Position numbers and translations under genes: made by a program. From Bradyrhizobium sp. CB82 (GTDB taxonomy: Bacteria > Pseudomonadota > Alphaproteobacteria > Rhizobiales > Xanthobacteraceae), in assembly GCF_029714405.1 (NCBI RefSeq), contig NZ_CP121650.1, positions 5,213,001-5,277,000 on the forward strand: DNA of 64,000 nucleotides, given 5' to 3'. The notes under the pieces were generated by a model. The model searched no databases. It had not been told where the DNA came from and was given only the letters and a program-made list of their open reading frames with translations. Positions 8,796-18,700 of the stretch are shown here, piece by piece. The first letter of the stretch is position 1, and the number at the start of each line of letters is the position of its first letter.

Positions 8796-8926
8796 TAGAG
8801 CATGATCCGGAAAAGTGTGAAGCGGTTTTCCCTCGCGACAAACGCGGAACGCGTTTGCGCGGAGATCATGCTCAAACAATAACCTAAAGCGCGATGACGA
8901 TTCATCCTAATCTCATCGCGCTTTAG
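8796..8926 (+). repeat. Dispersed palindromic repeat, copy A (two modules)
   Basis: Module 1 (about 8798-8874) is bounded by inverted GAGCATGATC and GATCATGCTC and contains GGAAAAGTGTGAAGCGGTTT and a nested palindrome CAAACGCGGAACGCGTTTG. Module 2 (8885-8925) is an inverted repeat of TAAAGCGCGATGA and its complement. Near-identical copies lie at 43677-43807 (inverted) and 62601-62726, with a minimal copy at 9632-9680. It sits between the DUF1467 gene and the orphan tail. Confidence 0.9.
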
Positions 8927-8927
8927 T

Positions 8928-9203
8928 TTAGAACGGCATTCCCATCAATTTCGACAGGCGTTCGATCGAGAGATAGCCGGCATGATAGGCAGCCATGCCG
9001 ATCGCAAAAACGATAGCCGAGAGCAGCGTGGTCCAGATCAGCTTGCGGCCCATCCCGGTGAGGATCGGCGCGCCCGGATCGGTGCCAGGTGCTCCGACGC
9101 CGTCCTCATGCTGGCTGCGCACGCCGAACGGCAGGGTCACGAACAGCGTGACCCACCAGAGCACGAAGTAGATCGCGACCGCGGTTGATATTTGGTAGGC
9201 CAT
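8928..9203 (-). CDS. DUF1467 family small membrane protein
   Basis: 91 residues with two hydrophobic spans (about residues 5-25, AVAIYFVLWWVTLFVTLPFG, and 55-78). The W-W-x-x-L-F motif and the FGVRSQHE segment fit DUF1467, a family usually encoded beside methylmalonyl-CoA epimerase in alphaproteobacteria. Function is unknown. It starts 9 bases after mce and its stop codon lies two bases from repeat copy A, so the repeat forms the transcript's 3' region. Confidence 0.85.
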   Translation of the reverse strand: MAYQISTAVAIYFVLWWVTLFVTLPFGVRSQHEDGVGAPGTDPGAPILTGMGRKLIWTTLLSAIVFAIGMAAYHAGYLSIERLSKLMGMPF

Positions 9204-9212
9204 GGCCCGGCC

Positions 9213-9617
9213 CTACGCCTGCTCGATCTCGACCAGCGCGCCGGAAAAGTCCTTCGGGTGCAGGAACAGCACGGGCTTGCCATGCGCGCCGATCTTCGGC
9301 TCGCCGTCGCCGAGCACCCGCGCGCCCTCCTTCACCAGCACGTCGCGTGACGTGACGATGTCGGCGACCTCGTAGCAGACGTGATGGATGCCGCCATCGG
9401 CATTGCGCTCCAGGAACTTTGCGATCGGCGAGGCCTCGCCCAGCGGCTCGATGAATTCGATCTTGGTGTTGGGCAGCGTCACGAACACGGTGGTCACCCC
9501 GTGCTCGGGCAGTGCCACGGCCTCGGAGATCGGCGCACCGAACGCGGCGCCATAGATCTTTGCCGCCTTGGCCGCATCCTTGGTCGCGATCGCCACATGG
9601 TTGAGCCGGCCCAGCAT
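9213..9617 (-). CDS. mce: Methylmalonyl-CoA epimerase
   Basis: 134 residues, the usual size. It is a vicinal-oxygen-chelate (glyoxalase) fold enzyme: MLGRLNHVAIAT at the N-terminus with the first metal His, GIHHVCYEV in the middle, and a C-terminal ALVEIEQA that carries the last acidic ligand. It interconverts the 2R and 2S forms of methylmalonyl-CoA in propionyl-CoA breakdown. It lies downstream of rnj, separated by a short palindromic repeat, and upstream of the DUF1467 gene, an arrangement common in alphaproteobacteria. Confidence 0.94.
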   Translation of the reverse strand: MLGRLNHVAIATKDAAKAAKIYGAAFGAPISEAVALPEHGVTTVFVTLPNTKIEFIEPLGEASPIAKFLERNADGGIHHVCYEVADIVTSRDVLVKEGARVLGDGEPKIGAHGKPVLFLHPKDFSGALVEIEQA

Positions 9618-9631
9618 GGTTCTCTCCCTCA

Positions 9632-9680
9632 GAGGATGATCCGGAAAAGTGTGAAACGGTTTTCCGAAAAGATCATCCTC
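9632..9680 (+). repeat. Minimal copy (D) of the dispersed palindromic repeat
   Basis: A 49-base palindrome beginning GAGGATGATCC and ending GATCATCCTC, with GGAAAAGTGTGAAACGGTTT inside. It matches module 1 of copies A, B and C but lacks the nested CAAACGCG insert and the second module. It sits between the rnj stop (9685) and the mce start (9617) and can fold as a hairpin. Confidence 0.88.
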
Positions 9681-9684
9681 AAAA

Positions 9685-11355
9685 CTAAACTGTCAGTACA
9701 TGTACCAGACAGGGGGGCTTTTTGCCCCAATGTTCGTTGATTACGGCGCGCACGGCGCGGCGCACCGACTCGCCCAGCGCGTCGGGATCGCGGCGACGCG
9801 GCCGCGGCAGGCCTTCGATCGTCGAAACCACGGCGTCGAAGACGAGGTCGTCGAACGCTTCGCCCGCCTTGTTCTTCTCGGGGATGCCGACGAGATCGAC
9901 CTCAGGTTCGTCCGCGAGCTCGCCCTGCGCGGTCATCGCGACGGCCACAAAGGCGCAGCCGGAAAACGCCATCCGGCGCCGCTCGACCACCGCGCGCGAC
10001 TTGGAGTCCTCCAGGATCGTGCCGTCCTTGTAGAGCCTACCGGAGGGCACCTCGCCGACGATGCCGGGGTCGCCCGGGCCGAGCTTGACCAGATCGCCGT
10101 TACGGCAGACCAGGACGCGCGGAACTCCAGCGGCGCGCGCGAGCCTGGCGTGCTCATGCAGATGCAGCGCCTCACCGTGCACGGGGATCAGGAGCTGCGG
10201 CTTCGTCCAGGCGATGAGGTCGCGGAGCTCGTCGCGGCGGGGATGGCCGGAGACGTGGACCAGATGGTCGCGGTCGGTGATGATCTCGACGCCCTGGAGG
10301 ATCAGATTGTTGATGATCGAGCCGACGGCCTTCTCGTTGCCCGGGATGGTGCGCGAGGAGAAGATCACGCAGTCGCCCCGGTTCAGCGTGATCTCCGGAT
10401 GATCGTCATTGGCGATACGCGCCAGCGCCGCGCGCGGCTCACCCTGGCTGCCAGTGCAGAGCGCGAGCACCTTGTCCTGCGGGAGATGACCATAGACCTC
10501 CGGCGAGCGGAAATTCTGCACGCCGTCGAGATAGCCGGTCTCGCGCGCGACCTGCACGACGCGATCCATGGCGCGGCCGACCACGACGACCTCACGATCG
10601 GCGGCCTTGGCGGCGTCGGCCACGGCCTTGATGCGGGCGACGTTGGAGGCGAAGGTCGTCACCGCGACGCGCCCCTTGGCCGCCTTGACAAGCTCGATGA
10701 TGGTCCTGGCGACCTCGGCTTCCGAGGGCGAGCGGCCCTCACGCACCGCGTTGGTGGAATCGCCGATCAGGGCAAGCACGCCCTCCTCACCCAACTGGCG
10801 CAGCCGCCGCTCGTCGGTGGGCGGGCCGATGATCGGGGTCGGATCGATCTTCCAGTCGCCGGTATGCAACACCGTGCCGGCCTCGGTGTGGATCGCCAGC
10901 GCGTGCGATTCCGGAATCGAATGCGCGACCGGGATGAATTCGACGTTGAACGGCCCGATGTCGACGCGGCCGCCGGAGGGGATCACCGTCACCGGGATCT
11001 TCGGCGGATTACGCTCGGCCGCGCATTTGGCCTCGAACAGCGCCGCACTGAACTGCGTCGCATAGATCGGACATTGCAGCTTCGGCCAGAGATCGATGAT
11101 CGCGCCGAAATGATCCTCATGGGCGTGCGTGAGCACGAGGCCCATCAGGTTCTTGCGTTCCTTCTCCAGGAAGCTGATGTCGGGCATGATCAGGTCGATG
11201 CCCGGCAGGTGCTCCTCGTCGCCGAAGGAGACGCCGAGATCGATCGCGAGCCAGGCACGCTGGTGGCGGTTGCCGAGGCCGTAGATCGACAGGTTCATGC
11301 CGATCTCGCCGACGCCGCCGAGCGGGGCAAACACCAGTTCGTCGGGCCGTGCCAT
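9685..11355 (-). CDS. rnj: Ribonuclease J
   Basis: 556 residues from the ATG at 11355 (MARPDELVFAPLGG); a longer in-frame start at 11448 lies inside birA and is less likely. The metallo-beta-lactamase/beta-CASP motifs are present: HAHEDHFGAI (HxHxDH), HTGDWKIDPTP, and the beta-CASP segments GDSTNA, HVSGH and IPVHGE. RNase J has 5'-3' exonuclease and endonuclease activity in RNA maturation and decay. Its ATG overlaps the birA stop by one base (TGATG), so translation is probably coupled. Confidence 0.95.
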   Translation of the reverse strand: MARPDELVFAPLGGVGEIGMNLSIYGLGNRHQRAWLAIDLGVSFGDEEHLPGIDLIMPDISFLEKERKNLMGLVLTHAHEDHFGAIIDLWPKLQCPIYATQFSAALFEAKCAAERNPPKIPVTVIPSGGRVDIGPFNVEFIPVAHSIPESHALAIHTEAGTVLHTGDWKIDPTPIIGPPTDERRLRQLGEEGVLALIGDSTNAVREGRSPSEAEVARTIIELVKAAKGRVAVTTFASNVARIKAVADAAKAADREVVVVGRAMDRVVQVARETGYLDGVQNFRSPEVYGHLPQDKVLALCTGSQGEPRAALARIANDDHPEITLNRGDCVIFSSRTIPGNEKAVGSIINNLILQGVEIITDRDHLVHVSGHPRRDELRDLIAWTKPQLLIPVHGEALHLHEHARLARAAGVPRVLVCRNGDLVKLGPGDPGIVGEVPSGRLYKDGTILEDSKSRAVVERRRMAFSGCAFVAVAMTAQGELADEPEVDLVGIPEKNKAGEAFDDLVFDAVVSTIEGLPRPRRRDPDALGESVRRAVRAVINEHWGKKPPCLVHVLTV

Positions 11356-12161
11356 CACGCCGCTCCCACCGAGGCGGCCGTGCCGAAGAAGACCTCGCCG
11401 GCGGCCACCGGTACCCGCCGGCCGTCGGCGGTGCGGACGATCAGGCAACCGGTGTCGTCGATGGTGTCGAAGATACCTTCCAGCATCCCGCTCCCGATCT
11501 GGATCGCGACCTTCTCGCCGAGGCCGGCGGCGCGCTCCAGCCAGAGCCGGCGGATCTCTGCAAAACCGCGGCCATTGTCCCAGATGCCCCGGAATTCAAC
11601 CCAGGCGTCTGACAATGCCGTGAATAGCTCCTCCGCGCTGATCTGGACCCCGAGGGCGGCCAGTGACACTGCGGGCGTCGGCGTCCCTTCGGGAGCCGCG
11701 ACGACGTTGGTGCCGATGCCGACCACGACGGCAAGGCCATTGCCGATGGCCTCGGCTTCGAGGCCGATGCCGACGAGCTTCTTGCCGCCGGCAAGCACGT
11801 CGTTCGGCCATTTCAGGGTGTATCGGGGCCGGTCGAGACCCAGGCGAAGCGCGGCCTCGACGCTGACCCGCTCCAGCGCCGCCTCCTCGGCCAGCCCCGC
11901 CGCAAAGCCGAGTGTGGCGGCAACGGCCGGCGCGACCTCCATCACCTCGAGGATGCTACAGGCGAGGTTGCCGCGCGGCGCGATCCAGGCGCGCTGGCGG
12001 CGGCCACGCCCCGCCGTCTGCTCCGAGGTCACGTACCAGATCGGGCCGCGCTCGCCTTGGCGGGCACGCTCCAGGGCTTCCGTATTGGTCGAGCCGATCT
12101 GATCGAAGGCTGCGAGACGGTAGCCCGCGTTGAGAGCGCGATGAGCGAGCGCGAAGCCCAT
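11355..12161 (-). CDS. birA: Biotin--[acetyl-CoA-carboxylase] ligase
   Basis: 268 residues. Motifs of biotin protein ligase: STNTEAL, the biotin-binding AGRGRRQR (near residue 50), LKWPNDVL and KLVGIGLE. It lacks the N-terminal DNA-binding domain of Escherichia coli BirA, so it should be a ligase only, attaching biotin to carboxylase carrier domains. It begins 2 bases after the nuoN stop and overlaps rnj by one base, so it probably rides on the complex I transcript. Confidence 0.93.
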   Translation of the reverse strand: MGFALAHRALNAGYRLAAFDQIGSTNTEALERARQGERGPIWYVTSEQTAGRGRRQRAWIAPRGNLACSILEVMEVAPAVAATLGFAAGLAEEAALERVSVEAALRLGLDRPRYTLKWPNDVLAGGKKLVGIGLEAEAIGNGLAVVVGIGTNVVAAPEGTPTPAVSLAALGVQISAEELFTALSDAWVEFRGIWDNGRGFAEIRRLWLERAAGLGEKVAIQIGSGMLEGIFDTIDDTGCLIVRTADGRRVPVAAGEVFFGTAASVGAA

Positions 12162-12163
12162 CC

Positions 12164-13600
12164 CTAGAACAGCGACTTTGCCGCTGCGCTGGCGACACTC
12201 ACGACGGGTCCCGCGAACAGCGCAAATAGGATGTTGAACAAGCCCGCCACCGCCAGCACCGCCCGCACCTCGACGCGCACCGGATCAACCTTCCCGGCAG
12301 GCTCGTCGAAGTACATCGTCTTGACGATGGTGAGGTAGTAGTAGGCGCCAACCACGCTCGCCAGCACGCCGAGCACCGCGAGCGTGAACAAATTGGCCTT
12401 GATTGCGGCAACGAAGACGTACCACTTGGCGAAGAAACCTGCGAGCGGCGGAACGCCGGCCAGCGAGAACAGCAGCATCGCAAAGAAGAAGGCGAGCAGC
12501 GGGTTGGTGCGCGAGAGGCCGGCGAAATCGCTGATCTGCTCGACGGCCTGGCCATTGCGCTTCATCGCAAGGATGACGGCGAAGGAGCCGAGCGTCATCG
12601 CGACGTAGATCAGGATGTAGGTCAGGACGCCCTGCGCGCCCTCGACCGTGCCCGAGGCAAGGCCAACCAGCGCAAAGCCCATATGACCGATCGAGGAGTA
12701 GGCCATCAGGCGCTTGATGTTGGTCTGCCCGATCGCGGCGAAGGAGCCGAGCGCCATCGACGCGATCGAGACGAACACCAGGATCTGCTGCCACTGCGTG
12801 ACGATGCCCGGGAAAGCGGTCAGCGTCGCGCGAGTGAAGACAGCGAGTGCCGCGACCTTCGGCGCCGAAGCGAAGAAGGCGGTCACCGGTGTCGGCGCGC
12901 CCTCATAGACGTCGGGCGTCCACATGTGGAACGGCACCACCGAGACCTTGAAGCACAGGCCGGCGAGCAGGAAGACGAGACCGAAGACCAGGCCGACGCT
13001 CGCGGTCGTGGCAGATGCAGCAATGCCGGCGAAGCTGACCGTGCCGGTGAAGCCGTAGATCAGCGAGGCGCCGTACAGCAGCATGCCCGAGGACAGCGCA
13101 CCCAGCACGAAATACTTCAGGCCCGCCTCGTTGGACTTCGCATTGTCGCGGTTGCTGGTCGCGACGACGTAGAGCGCCAGCGACATCAGCTCGAGGCCGA
13201 GATAAAGCGAGATCAGGTCGCCGGCCGAGATCAACACCATCATGCCGAGGGTGGAGAGCAGCACGAGGATCGAATATTCGAAGATGCGGCGCGACGGATC
13301 GGACAAGAACTCCGTCGACAGGATCAGCGTCACCGCCGAGCCGATCAGCGCCAGGACCTTCAGGAAGCGCGCGAAGTCGTCGACGATGAAGCTACCGCCG
13401 AAGGTCACCTGCCTGCCCGCGGGCAGCAGGAGCTCCAGCACGCCGGTTGCGACCAGGAGCAGGACGGCGAGCGTCGTGATCGCCTTCGTGGTCCCCTGCC
13501 CGCGATACGCACCCAGCATCAGGAGCGCCATGCTGCCGACCGCGAGCACGAGCTCGGGCACGACCGGCGCCAGTTGATAACCTGCAGTCTCAAAGCTCAT
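12164..13600 (-). CDS. nuoN: NADH-quinone oxidoreductase subunit N
   Basis: 478 residues with about 14 membrane spans, an antiporter-like proton-pumping subunit of complex I. Family segments include the Lys-bearing loop LAGLCFKVSVVPFHMWTPDV (near residue 225) and YSSIGHMGFALVG. It is the last nuo gene, 22 bases after nuoM and 2 bases before birA. Length and motif order are normal. Confidence 0.96.
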   Translation of the reverse strand: MSFETAGYQLAPVVPELVLAVGSMALLMLGAYRGQGTTKAITTLAVLLLVATGVLELLLPAGRQVTFGGSFIVDDFARFLKVLALIGSAVTLILSTEFLSDPSRRIFEYSILVLLSTLGMMVLISAGDLISLYLGLELMSLALYVVATSNRDNAKSNEAGLKYFVLGALSSGMLLYGASLIYGFTGTVSFAGIAASATTASVGLVFGLVFLLAGLCFKVSVVPFHMWTPDVYEGAPTPVTAFFASAPKVAALAVFTRATLTAFPGIVTQWQQILVFVSIASMALGSFAAIGQTNIKRLMAYSSIGHMGFALVGLASGTVEGAQGVLTYILIYVAMTLGSFAVILAMKRNGQAVEQISDFAGLSRTNPLLAFFFAMLLFSLAGVPPLAGFFAKWYVFVAAIKANLFTLAVLGVLASVVGAYYYLTIVKTMYFDEPAGKVDPVRVEVRAVLAVAGLFNILFALFAGPVVSVASAAAKSLF

Positions 13601-13622
13601 GGCGATATCCTGACCTGCCCGC

Positions 13623-15131
13623 TCACTGGAGCAGTGCGGCGGCCTTCACGGCCGTCACCGCGGTGTTGTAATTGTTGACAAGTTGCTGGACAGAGGCAGC
13701 CGACATGTCGAGCACGGGCTTCGGATAGACGCCGAACAGGATCGTCAGCGCGATCAGCGGAAACAGCGTCAGGCACTCCCGGAAGGTGAGGTCCTTGATG
13801 GTCATCAGCGACGGCTTCACCAGCGCCCCGAACACGACCTTGCGGTAGAGCCAGAGCGCATAGCAGGCCGACAGGATCACGCCCGTCGTGGCGAAGAACG
13901 CGGTCGGGATCGAGACCTTGAAGGTGCCGAGCAGCGTCATGAATTCGCCGACGAAACCGCTGGTGCCGGGCAGACCGACATTGGCCATGGTGAAGACCAT
14001 GAAGGTCAGCGCGTAGAGTGGCATCCGGTTGACGAGGCCCCCATAGGCCGCGATCTCACGGGTATGCATGCGGTCGTAGACGATGCCGACGCAGAGGAAC
14101 AGCGCTCCGGAGACGATGCCGTGCGAGATCATCTGGAACACGCCGCCGGCGACGCCCTGCATGGTACCAGCGAAGATGCCCATGGTGACGAAGCCCATAT
14201 GCGCGACCGACGAGTAGGCGATCAGCTTCTTCATGTCCTCCTGCATCATCGCCACCAGCGAGGTGTAGATGATGGCGATGGTCGAGAGCGTGAAGATCAG
14301 CGGCGCGAAGTCATGCGACGCCAGCGGGAACATCGGCAGCGAGAAGCGCAGGAAGCCGTAGCCGCCCATCTTCAGGAGGATCGCGGCCAGGATCACCGAG
14401 CCGGCGGTCGGGGCCTCGACGTGCGCGTCGGGCAGCCAGGTGTGCACCGGCCACATCGGCATCTTCACCGCGAAGGAGGCGAAGAAGGCCAGCCACGCCC
14501 AGGTCTGCAACGACCGCGGCACTGCGGTGTGCATCAGGGTCGGGATGTCGGTGGTGCCGCCGTTCCAGTACAGCGCCATGATGGCGAGCAGCATCAGAAC
14601 CGAGCCGAGCAGCGTGTAGAGGAAGAACTTGAACGACGCGTAGACCCGGCGCGGGCCGCCCCAGACACCGATAATCAGGAACATCGGGATCAGGCCGCCC
14701 TCGAAGAACAAATAGAACAGCACGAGATCCAGCGCCGAGAAGGTGCCGACCATTAGCGTTTCCAGAATCAGGAACGCCATCATGTATTCGCGCACCCGGT
14801 TCTGGATCGCGTTCCAGCTCGCGACGATGCAGAACGGCATCAGGGCTGTGGTCAGGATCACGAAGGGCAGCGAGATGCCGTCCACACCCATGTGATAGGT
14901 GATGCCGGCGGCGATCCAGTTGGCCTTCTCGACGAATTGGAAATCGGCGACCGACGGGTCGAAGCGCGCAACCAGGAGCAGCGACACCGCAAAGGTGATG
15001 AGCGTGGTCCACAGCGCGATCCAGCGCGCATTGCGCCGCGCCGCCTCGTCGTCGCCACGCACGACGTAGACCAGCAGCGCTCCGACGACCGGCAGGAAGG
15101 TGGTGACGGAAAGGATGGGCCAGGTTGTCAT
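13623..15131 (-). CDS. nuoM: NADH-quinone oxidoreductase subunit M
   Basis: 502 residues, polytopic (about 14 spans), an antiporter-like proton channel subunit of complex I. Characteristic segments are the early Glu in [16 protein letters not shown] (near residue 145), [20 protein letters not shown] (near residue 230) with its conserved Lys, and [14 protein letters not shown]. It starts directly after the nuoL stop with no gap. Confidence 0.97.
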   Translation of the reverse strand: MTTWPILSVTTFLPVVGALLVYVVRGDDEAARRNARWIALWTTLITFAVSLLLVARFDPSVADFQFVEKANWIAAGITYHMGVDGISLPFVILTTALMPFCIVASWNAIQNRVREYMMAFLILETLMVGTFSALDLVLFYLFFEGGLIPMFLIIGVWGGPRRVYASFKFFLYTLLGSVLMLLAIMALYWNGGTTDIPTLMHTAVPRSLQTWAWLAFFASFAVKMPMWPVHTWLPDAHVEAPTAGSVILAAILLKMGGYGFLRFSLPMFPLASHDFAPLIFTLSTIAIIYTSLVAMMQEDMKKLIAYSSVAHMGFVTMGIFAGTMQGVAGGVFQMISHGIVSGALFLCVGIVYDRMHTREIAAYGGLVNRMPLYALTFMVFTMANVGLPGTSGFVGEFMTLLGTFKVSIPTAFFATTGVILSACYALWLYRKVVFGALVKPSLMTIKDLTFRECLTLFPLIALTILFGVYPKPVLDMSAASVQQLVNNYNTAVTAVKAAALLQ

Positions 15132-17237
15132 TTACTGGCCTCCAAAGCCGAACATGAACCAGGTGATCAGGCCGGCGACGCCGATCAGCATGGCGAATGC
15201 ATAGTGATAGAGATAGCCGGTCTGGATCTTCACGACGTTGCGGGTGATGCGCAGGACCGACGCGGAAACGCCGTCCGGACCGAAGCCGTCGATGATGAAG
15301 CCGTCGCCTTTCTTCCAGAGCTGGTAGCCGATCCACTTCGCCGGACGGACGAAGATGATGTCGTAGAGCTCGTCGAAGTACCACTTGTTGAGCAGGAACT
15401 GGTACAGCCCCGGCTGGGTCTGGGCCAGCTCGACCGGCAGGTACGGCCGGCGGATGTAGAACAGGTACGAGATCAGGAAGCCCACCACCATCATCACCGT
15501 TGGCAGGAAGGCGATGGTCTCGGGGATGTGGTGCATCTCCTCGATGATGTGCGGATTCATCTTCACGGACTCGCGGAAGAACTCCTCGATGCCGTGGCCC
15601 GCGAACAATTCCTTGAACGGGAAGCCAGCCAGGATAGAGCCGGCCGCCAGGATGCCGATCGGGATCAGCATCCAGAGGGGGCTCTCATGCGCCGACTCAT
15701 AGTGATGTTCGTCATGCGGCTCGCCGTGGAAGGTCTTGAAGATCAGGCGCCATGAATAGAACGAGGTCAGGCCGGCGGCGAAGACCGTCAGGAGAAAGCC
15801 GTACACTGCGAACGGGTTGTGCGAGGCATAGGCGGACTCGATGATCGCGTCCTTGGAGAAGTAGCCGGCAGTGAGCGGGAAGCCGGTCAAGGCCAGCGTG
15901 CCGACCAGCATCACCGCGTAGGTGTAGGGGATCTTGCGCCACAGGCCACCCATGTTGCGGATGTCCTGCTCGTGATGCATCGCGTAGATCACCGAGCCGG
16001 AGCCCAAGAACAGCAGCGCCTTGAAGAAGGCGTGCGTGAACAGGTGGAACATGCCGACCGAATAGGCCCCCGCCCCCATCGCCACGAACATGTAGCCGAG
16101 CTGCGAACAGGTCGAGTAGGCGACAATGCGCTTGATGTCGTTCTGCACGAGGCCGACGGTCGCGGCAAAGAATGCCGTGGTTGCGCCGAAGAACATCACC
16201 ACCGCCTGCGCGTTCGGCGCGAGCTCGAACAGCGGCGACAGCCGGGCCACCATGAAGACACCGGCGGTCACCATGGTCGCGGCGTGGATCAGCGCCGAGA
16301 CCGGGGTCGGGCCTTCCATGGCGTCCGGCAGCCAGGTGTGCAGCAGGAACTGCGCCGACTTGCCCATCGCGCCCATGAACAGCAGCACGCAGGTCAGCGT
16401 CAGCGCATCCACCTGCCAGCCGAGGAAGTTGACGCTCTTGCCGGTCAGACCGGGGGCTGCATGGAAGATCGTCTCGAAATCGGTTGAGCCGACCAGCGCA
16501 AAGATCGCGAAGATGCCGAGCGCGAAGCCGAAATCACCGACGCGGTTGACGACGAAGGCCTTGATGGCGGCCGCATTCGCCGACGGCTTCTGGTACCAGA
16601 AGCCGATCAGCAGGTAGCTTGCGAGGCCCACGCCCTCCCAGCCAAAGAACAGCTGCACGAGATTGTCGGCCGTCACCAGCATCAGCATGGCGAAAGTGAA
16701 CAGCGACAGATAGCCGAAGAAGCGCGGACGATACGGATCCTCGTCCATGTAGCCGATGGAATAGAGGTGCACGAGCGAGGACACGGTGGTGACCACGACC
16801 AGCATCACGGCCGTGAGCGTGTCGACCCGCAGCGCCCAGTAAACTTGGAGATCGCCGGAGAGGATCCACGGCAGAATCGGAATTCGCGCATCGTGGTGCA
16901 TGAAGCCGACGTCGACCAGCGTGAACCAGGACAGGGCCGCCGAGACGAACAATAGCCCGGTCGTGATCAGCTCGGCCGCGCGCGAGCCCTGAGCCGGCGG
17001 CTCGGTCGGACCATGAGCGTGGTCGTCATGGCCGTCGCCCGGCTCGTGATGCGTCTCGTGGATGACGGCGGCATCCTCGTTGATCGAAGCTGATGCGTGA
17101 GCGTGCGCGCCGTGATCGTGATCGTCGTGATGCTCGACCGTATCGCCGCTGGGGTTGCGGCCATGCGCGCCGAAAATGGCGATCAGGCCGGCGAGAATGG
17201 CGCCCAGCAGAGGCAGAAAGACAATTGCCTGAACCAT
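15132..17237 (-). CDS. nuoL: NADH-quinone oxidoreductase subunit L with His/Asp-rich loop
   Basis: 701 residues, the distal antiporter-like subunit of complex I with the long lateral helix at its C-terminal end. Core motifs are normal ([39 protein letters not shown]). The unusual part is residues about 28-75, between the first and second membrane spans, where a His/Asp-rich insertion reads [13 protein letters not shown], then [17 protein letters not shown]. The insertion accounts for the length being somewhat above the common 610-660 and resembles metal-binding loops of zinc and nickel transporters. The gene begins 7 bases after nuoK. Confidence 0.97.
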   Translation of the reverse strand: MVQAIVFLPLLGAILAGLIAIFGAHGRNPSGDTVEHHDDHDHGAHAHASASINEDAAVIHETHHEPGDGHDDHAHGPTEPPAQGSRAAELITTGLLFVSAALSWFTLVDVGFMHHDARIPILPWILSGDLQVYWALRVDTLTAVMLVVVTTVSSLVHLYSIGYMDEDPYRPRFFGYLSLFTFAMLMLVTADNLVQLFFGWEGVGLASYLLIGFWYQKPSANAAAIKAFVVNRVGDFGFALGIFAIFALVGSTDFETIFHAAPGLTGKSVNFLGWQVDALTLTCVLLFMGAMGKSAQFLLHTWLPDAMEGPTPVSALIHAATMVTAGVFMVARLSPLFELAPNAQAVVMFFGATTAFFAATVGLVQNDIKRIVAYSTCSQLGYMFVAMGAGAYSVGMFHLFTHAFFKALLFLGSGSVIYAMHHEQDIRNMGGLWRKIPYTYAVMLVGTLALTGFPLTAGYFSKDAIIESAYASHNPFAVYGFLLTVFAAGLTSFYSWRLIFKTFHGEPHDEHHYESAHESPLWMLIPIGILAAGSILAGFPFKELFAGHGIEEFFRESVKMNPHIIEEMHHIPETIAFLPTVMMVVGFLISYLFYIRRPYLPVELAQTQPGLYQFLLNKWYFDELYDIIFVRPAKWIGYQLWKKGDGFIIDGFGPDGVSASVLRITRNVVKIQTGYLYHYAFAMLIGVAGLITWFMFGFGGQ

Positions 17238-17244
17238 AGCTGGG

Positions 17245-17553
17245 TTAACCCTTCATCAGATTGACGTCCTCAACCGCGATCGAGCCGCGGTTGCGGAAAT
17301 AGACCACCAGGATGGCAAGACCGATCGCGGCTTCAGCAGCCGCGACCGTCAGCACCAGGAGCGCGAAGACCTGGCCGACGATGTCGCCCAGGAAGGTCGA
17401 AAATGCCACCAGGTTGATGTTGACCGCGAGCAGGATCAGCTCGATCGACATCAGGATGACGATGATGTTCTTGCGGTTCAGGAAGATTCCGAGGATGCCG
17501 AGCGTGAACAGGATCGCGCCGACGGCAAGATAGTGTCCGAGCCCGATCGTCAT
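17245..17553 (-). CDS. nuoK: NADH-quinone oxidoreductase subunit K
   Basis: 102 residues with three membrane spans and the two conserved buried glutamates ([12 protein letters not shown] near residue 38 and [10 protein letters not shown] near residue 74). The start at 17553 (MTIGLGHYL) is supported by family length; the same frame stays open upstream inside nuoJ without meaning. Its ATG overlaps the nuoJ stop (ATGA). Confidence 0.97.
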   Translation of the reverse strand: MTIGLGHYLAVGAILFTLGILGIFLNRKNIIVILMSIELILLAVNINLVAFSTFLGDIVGQVFALLVLTVAAAEAAIGLAILVVYFRNRGSIAVEDVNLMKG

Positions 17554-18188
17554 TTCACCCACTCCGCTGCATCGGCATCCTGGAGTCCCTGCCCCGGCGC
17601 CACCTTGCGCAGCGCCATCGCCATGTCGGGCGTACGCGCGTTCTGAACGTTGATGTCCTGCCGCTTGACGGACGCCTTGTGGCGCAGCGTCAGCACGATG
17701 GCGCCGATCATCGCGACCAGCAGCACCATGCCGGCGAGCTGGAAGTAATGGATGTACTTCGTGTAGAGCACGAGCCCGAGCGCCTCGGTATTGGAGACGT
17801 TGGCCGGGATAGCCGCCGTGATCGACTTGGTCACGGTCGGGTCGATCACCCATGCGCCGACGACCAGCAACAGCTCGAACATGAAGATGCCGCCGATTAC
17901 GAGGCCAACCGGCAGGTACTCGATGAAGCCTTCGCGCAGCTCAAGGAAGTCGACGTCGAGCATCATGATCACGAACAGGAACAGCACCGCGACCGCGCCG
18001 ACATAGACGACGATCAGGATCATCGCCAGGAACTCGGCGCCCATCAGCACGAACAGGCCGGAGGCGTTGACGAAGGCCAGGATCAGATACAGCACGGAAT
18101 GCACGGGATTGCGCGAGACAATCACCATCACCGCCGAGGCGACGCAGATGCCGGCGAACAGATAGAAGAACAGCGCGGGAAGGATCAT
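17550..18188 (-). CDS. nuoJ: NADH-quinone oxidoreductase subunit J
   Basis: 212 residues with five membrane spans; the family motif [17 protein letters not shown] lies near residue 62. The C-terminal 45 residues after the last span are polar and extend into the cytoplasm ([14 protein letters not shown]), as in many alphaproteobacterial NuoJ proteins. It lies 9 bases after nuoI and overlaps nuoK by 4 bases. Confidence 0.96.
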   Translation of the reverse strand: MILPALFFYLFAGICVASAVMVIVSRNPVHSVLYLILAFVNASGLFVLMGAEFLAMILIVVYVGAVAVLFLFVIMMLDVDFLELREGFIEYLPVGLVIGGIFMFELLLVVGAWVIDPTVTKSITAAIPANVSNTEALGLVLYTKYIHYFQLAGMVLLVAMIGAIVLTLRHKASVKRQDINVQNARTPDMAMALRKVAPGQGLQDADAAEWVK

Positions 18189-18197
18189 GCCCTCACC

Positions 18198-18692
18198 TCA
18201 CCGGTACGGCGCGTCGAGCTCGATCGCTTTCGCAATCTCGCGTTCCCAGCGGTCGCCGTTGGCGAGCAGCTTGGCCTTGTCATAGTAGAGCTCCTCGCGG
18301 GTCTCGGTCGCGAATTCGAAGTTCGGGCCTTCGACGATGGCGTCGACCGGGCAGGCCTCCTGGCAGAGGCCGCAATAGATGCACTTCACCATGTCGATGT
18401 CGTAGCGCACGGTGCGGCGGGTTCCGTCGTTGCGACGCGGGCCGGCTTCGATGGTAATGGCCTGCGCGGGGCAGACTGCCTCGCACAGCTTGCAGGCGAT
18501 GCACCGCTCTTCGCCGTTGGGATAGCGGCGCAGCGCGTGCTCGCCGCGGAAGCGCGGTGAGATCGGGCCCTTCTCGAAGGGATAGTTCAGCGTCGGCTTC
18601 GGCTGGAAGAAGTAGCGCATGGCGAGGAAGAACGCCGAGACGAATTCCGACAGCAGAAGCGAGCGTGCGGTGGCGTTGATGTTGATACCCAT
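18198..18692 (-). CDS. nuoI: NADH-quinone oxidoreductase subunit I
   Basis: 164 residues carrying two 4Fe-4S clusters (N6a and N6b) through [12 protein letters not shown] (near residue 64) and [12 protein letters not shown] (near residue 104). An N-terminal amphipathic region ([15 protein letters not shown]) anchors it to the membrane arm. The start at 18692 (MGININATA) fits family length; the frame is open upstream within nuoH but that part is not coding. Confidence 0.97.
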   Translation of the reverse strand: MGININATARSLLLSEFVSAFFLAMRYFFQPKPTLNYPFEKGPISPRFRGEHALRRYPNGEERCIACKLCEAVCPAQAITIEAGPRRNDGTRRTVRYDIDMVKCIYCGLCQEACPVDAIVEGPNFEFATETREELYYDKAKLLANGDRWEREIAKAIELDAPYR

Positions 18693-18700
18693 GGCGGACC

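Noticed and set aside
8625..8879. N-terminal extension of mtnK
   Set aside because: It translates repeat copy A; the family starts at MTQGQAENY.
9700..12102. 800-codon plus-strand open frame opposite rnj and birA
   Set aside because: It is antisense to two genes with clear catalytic motifs, and its translation shows no domain.
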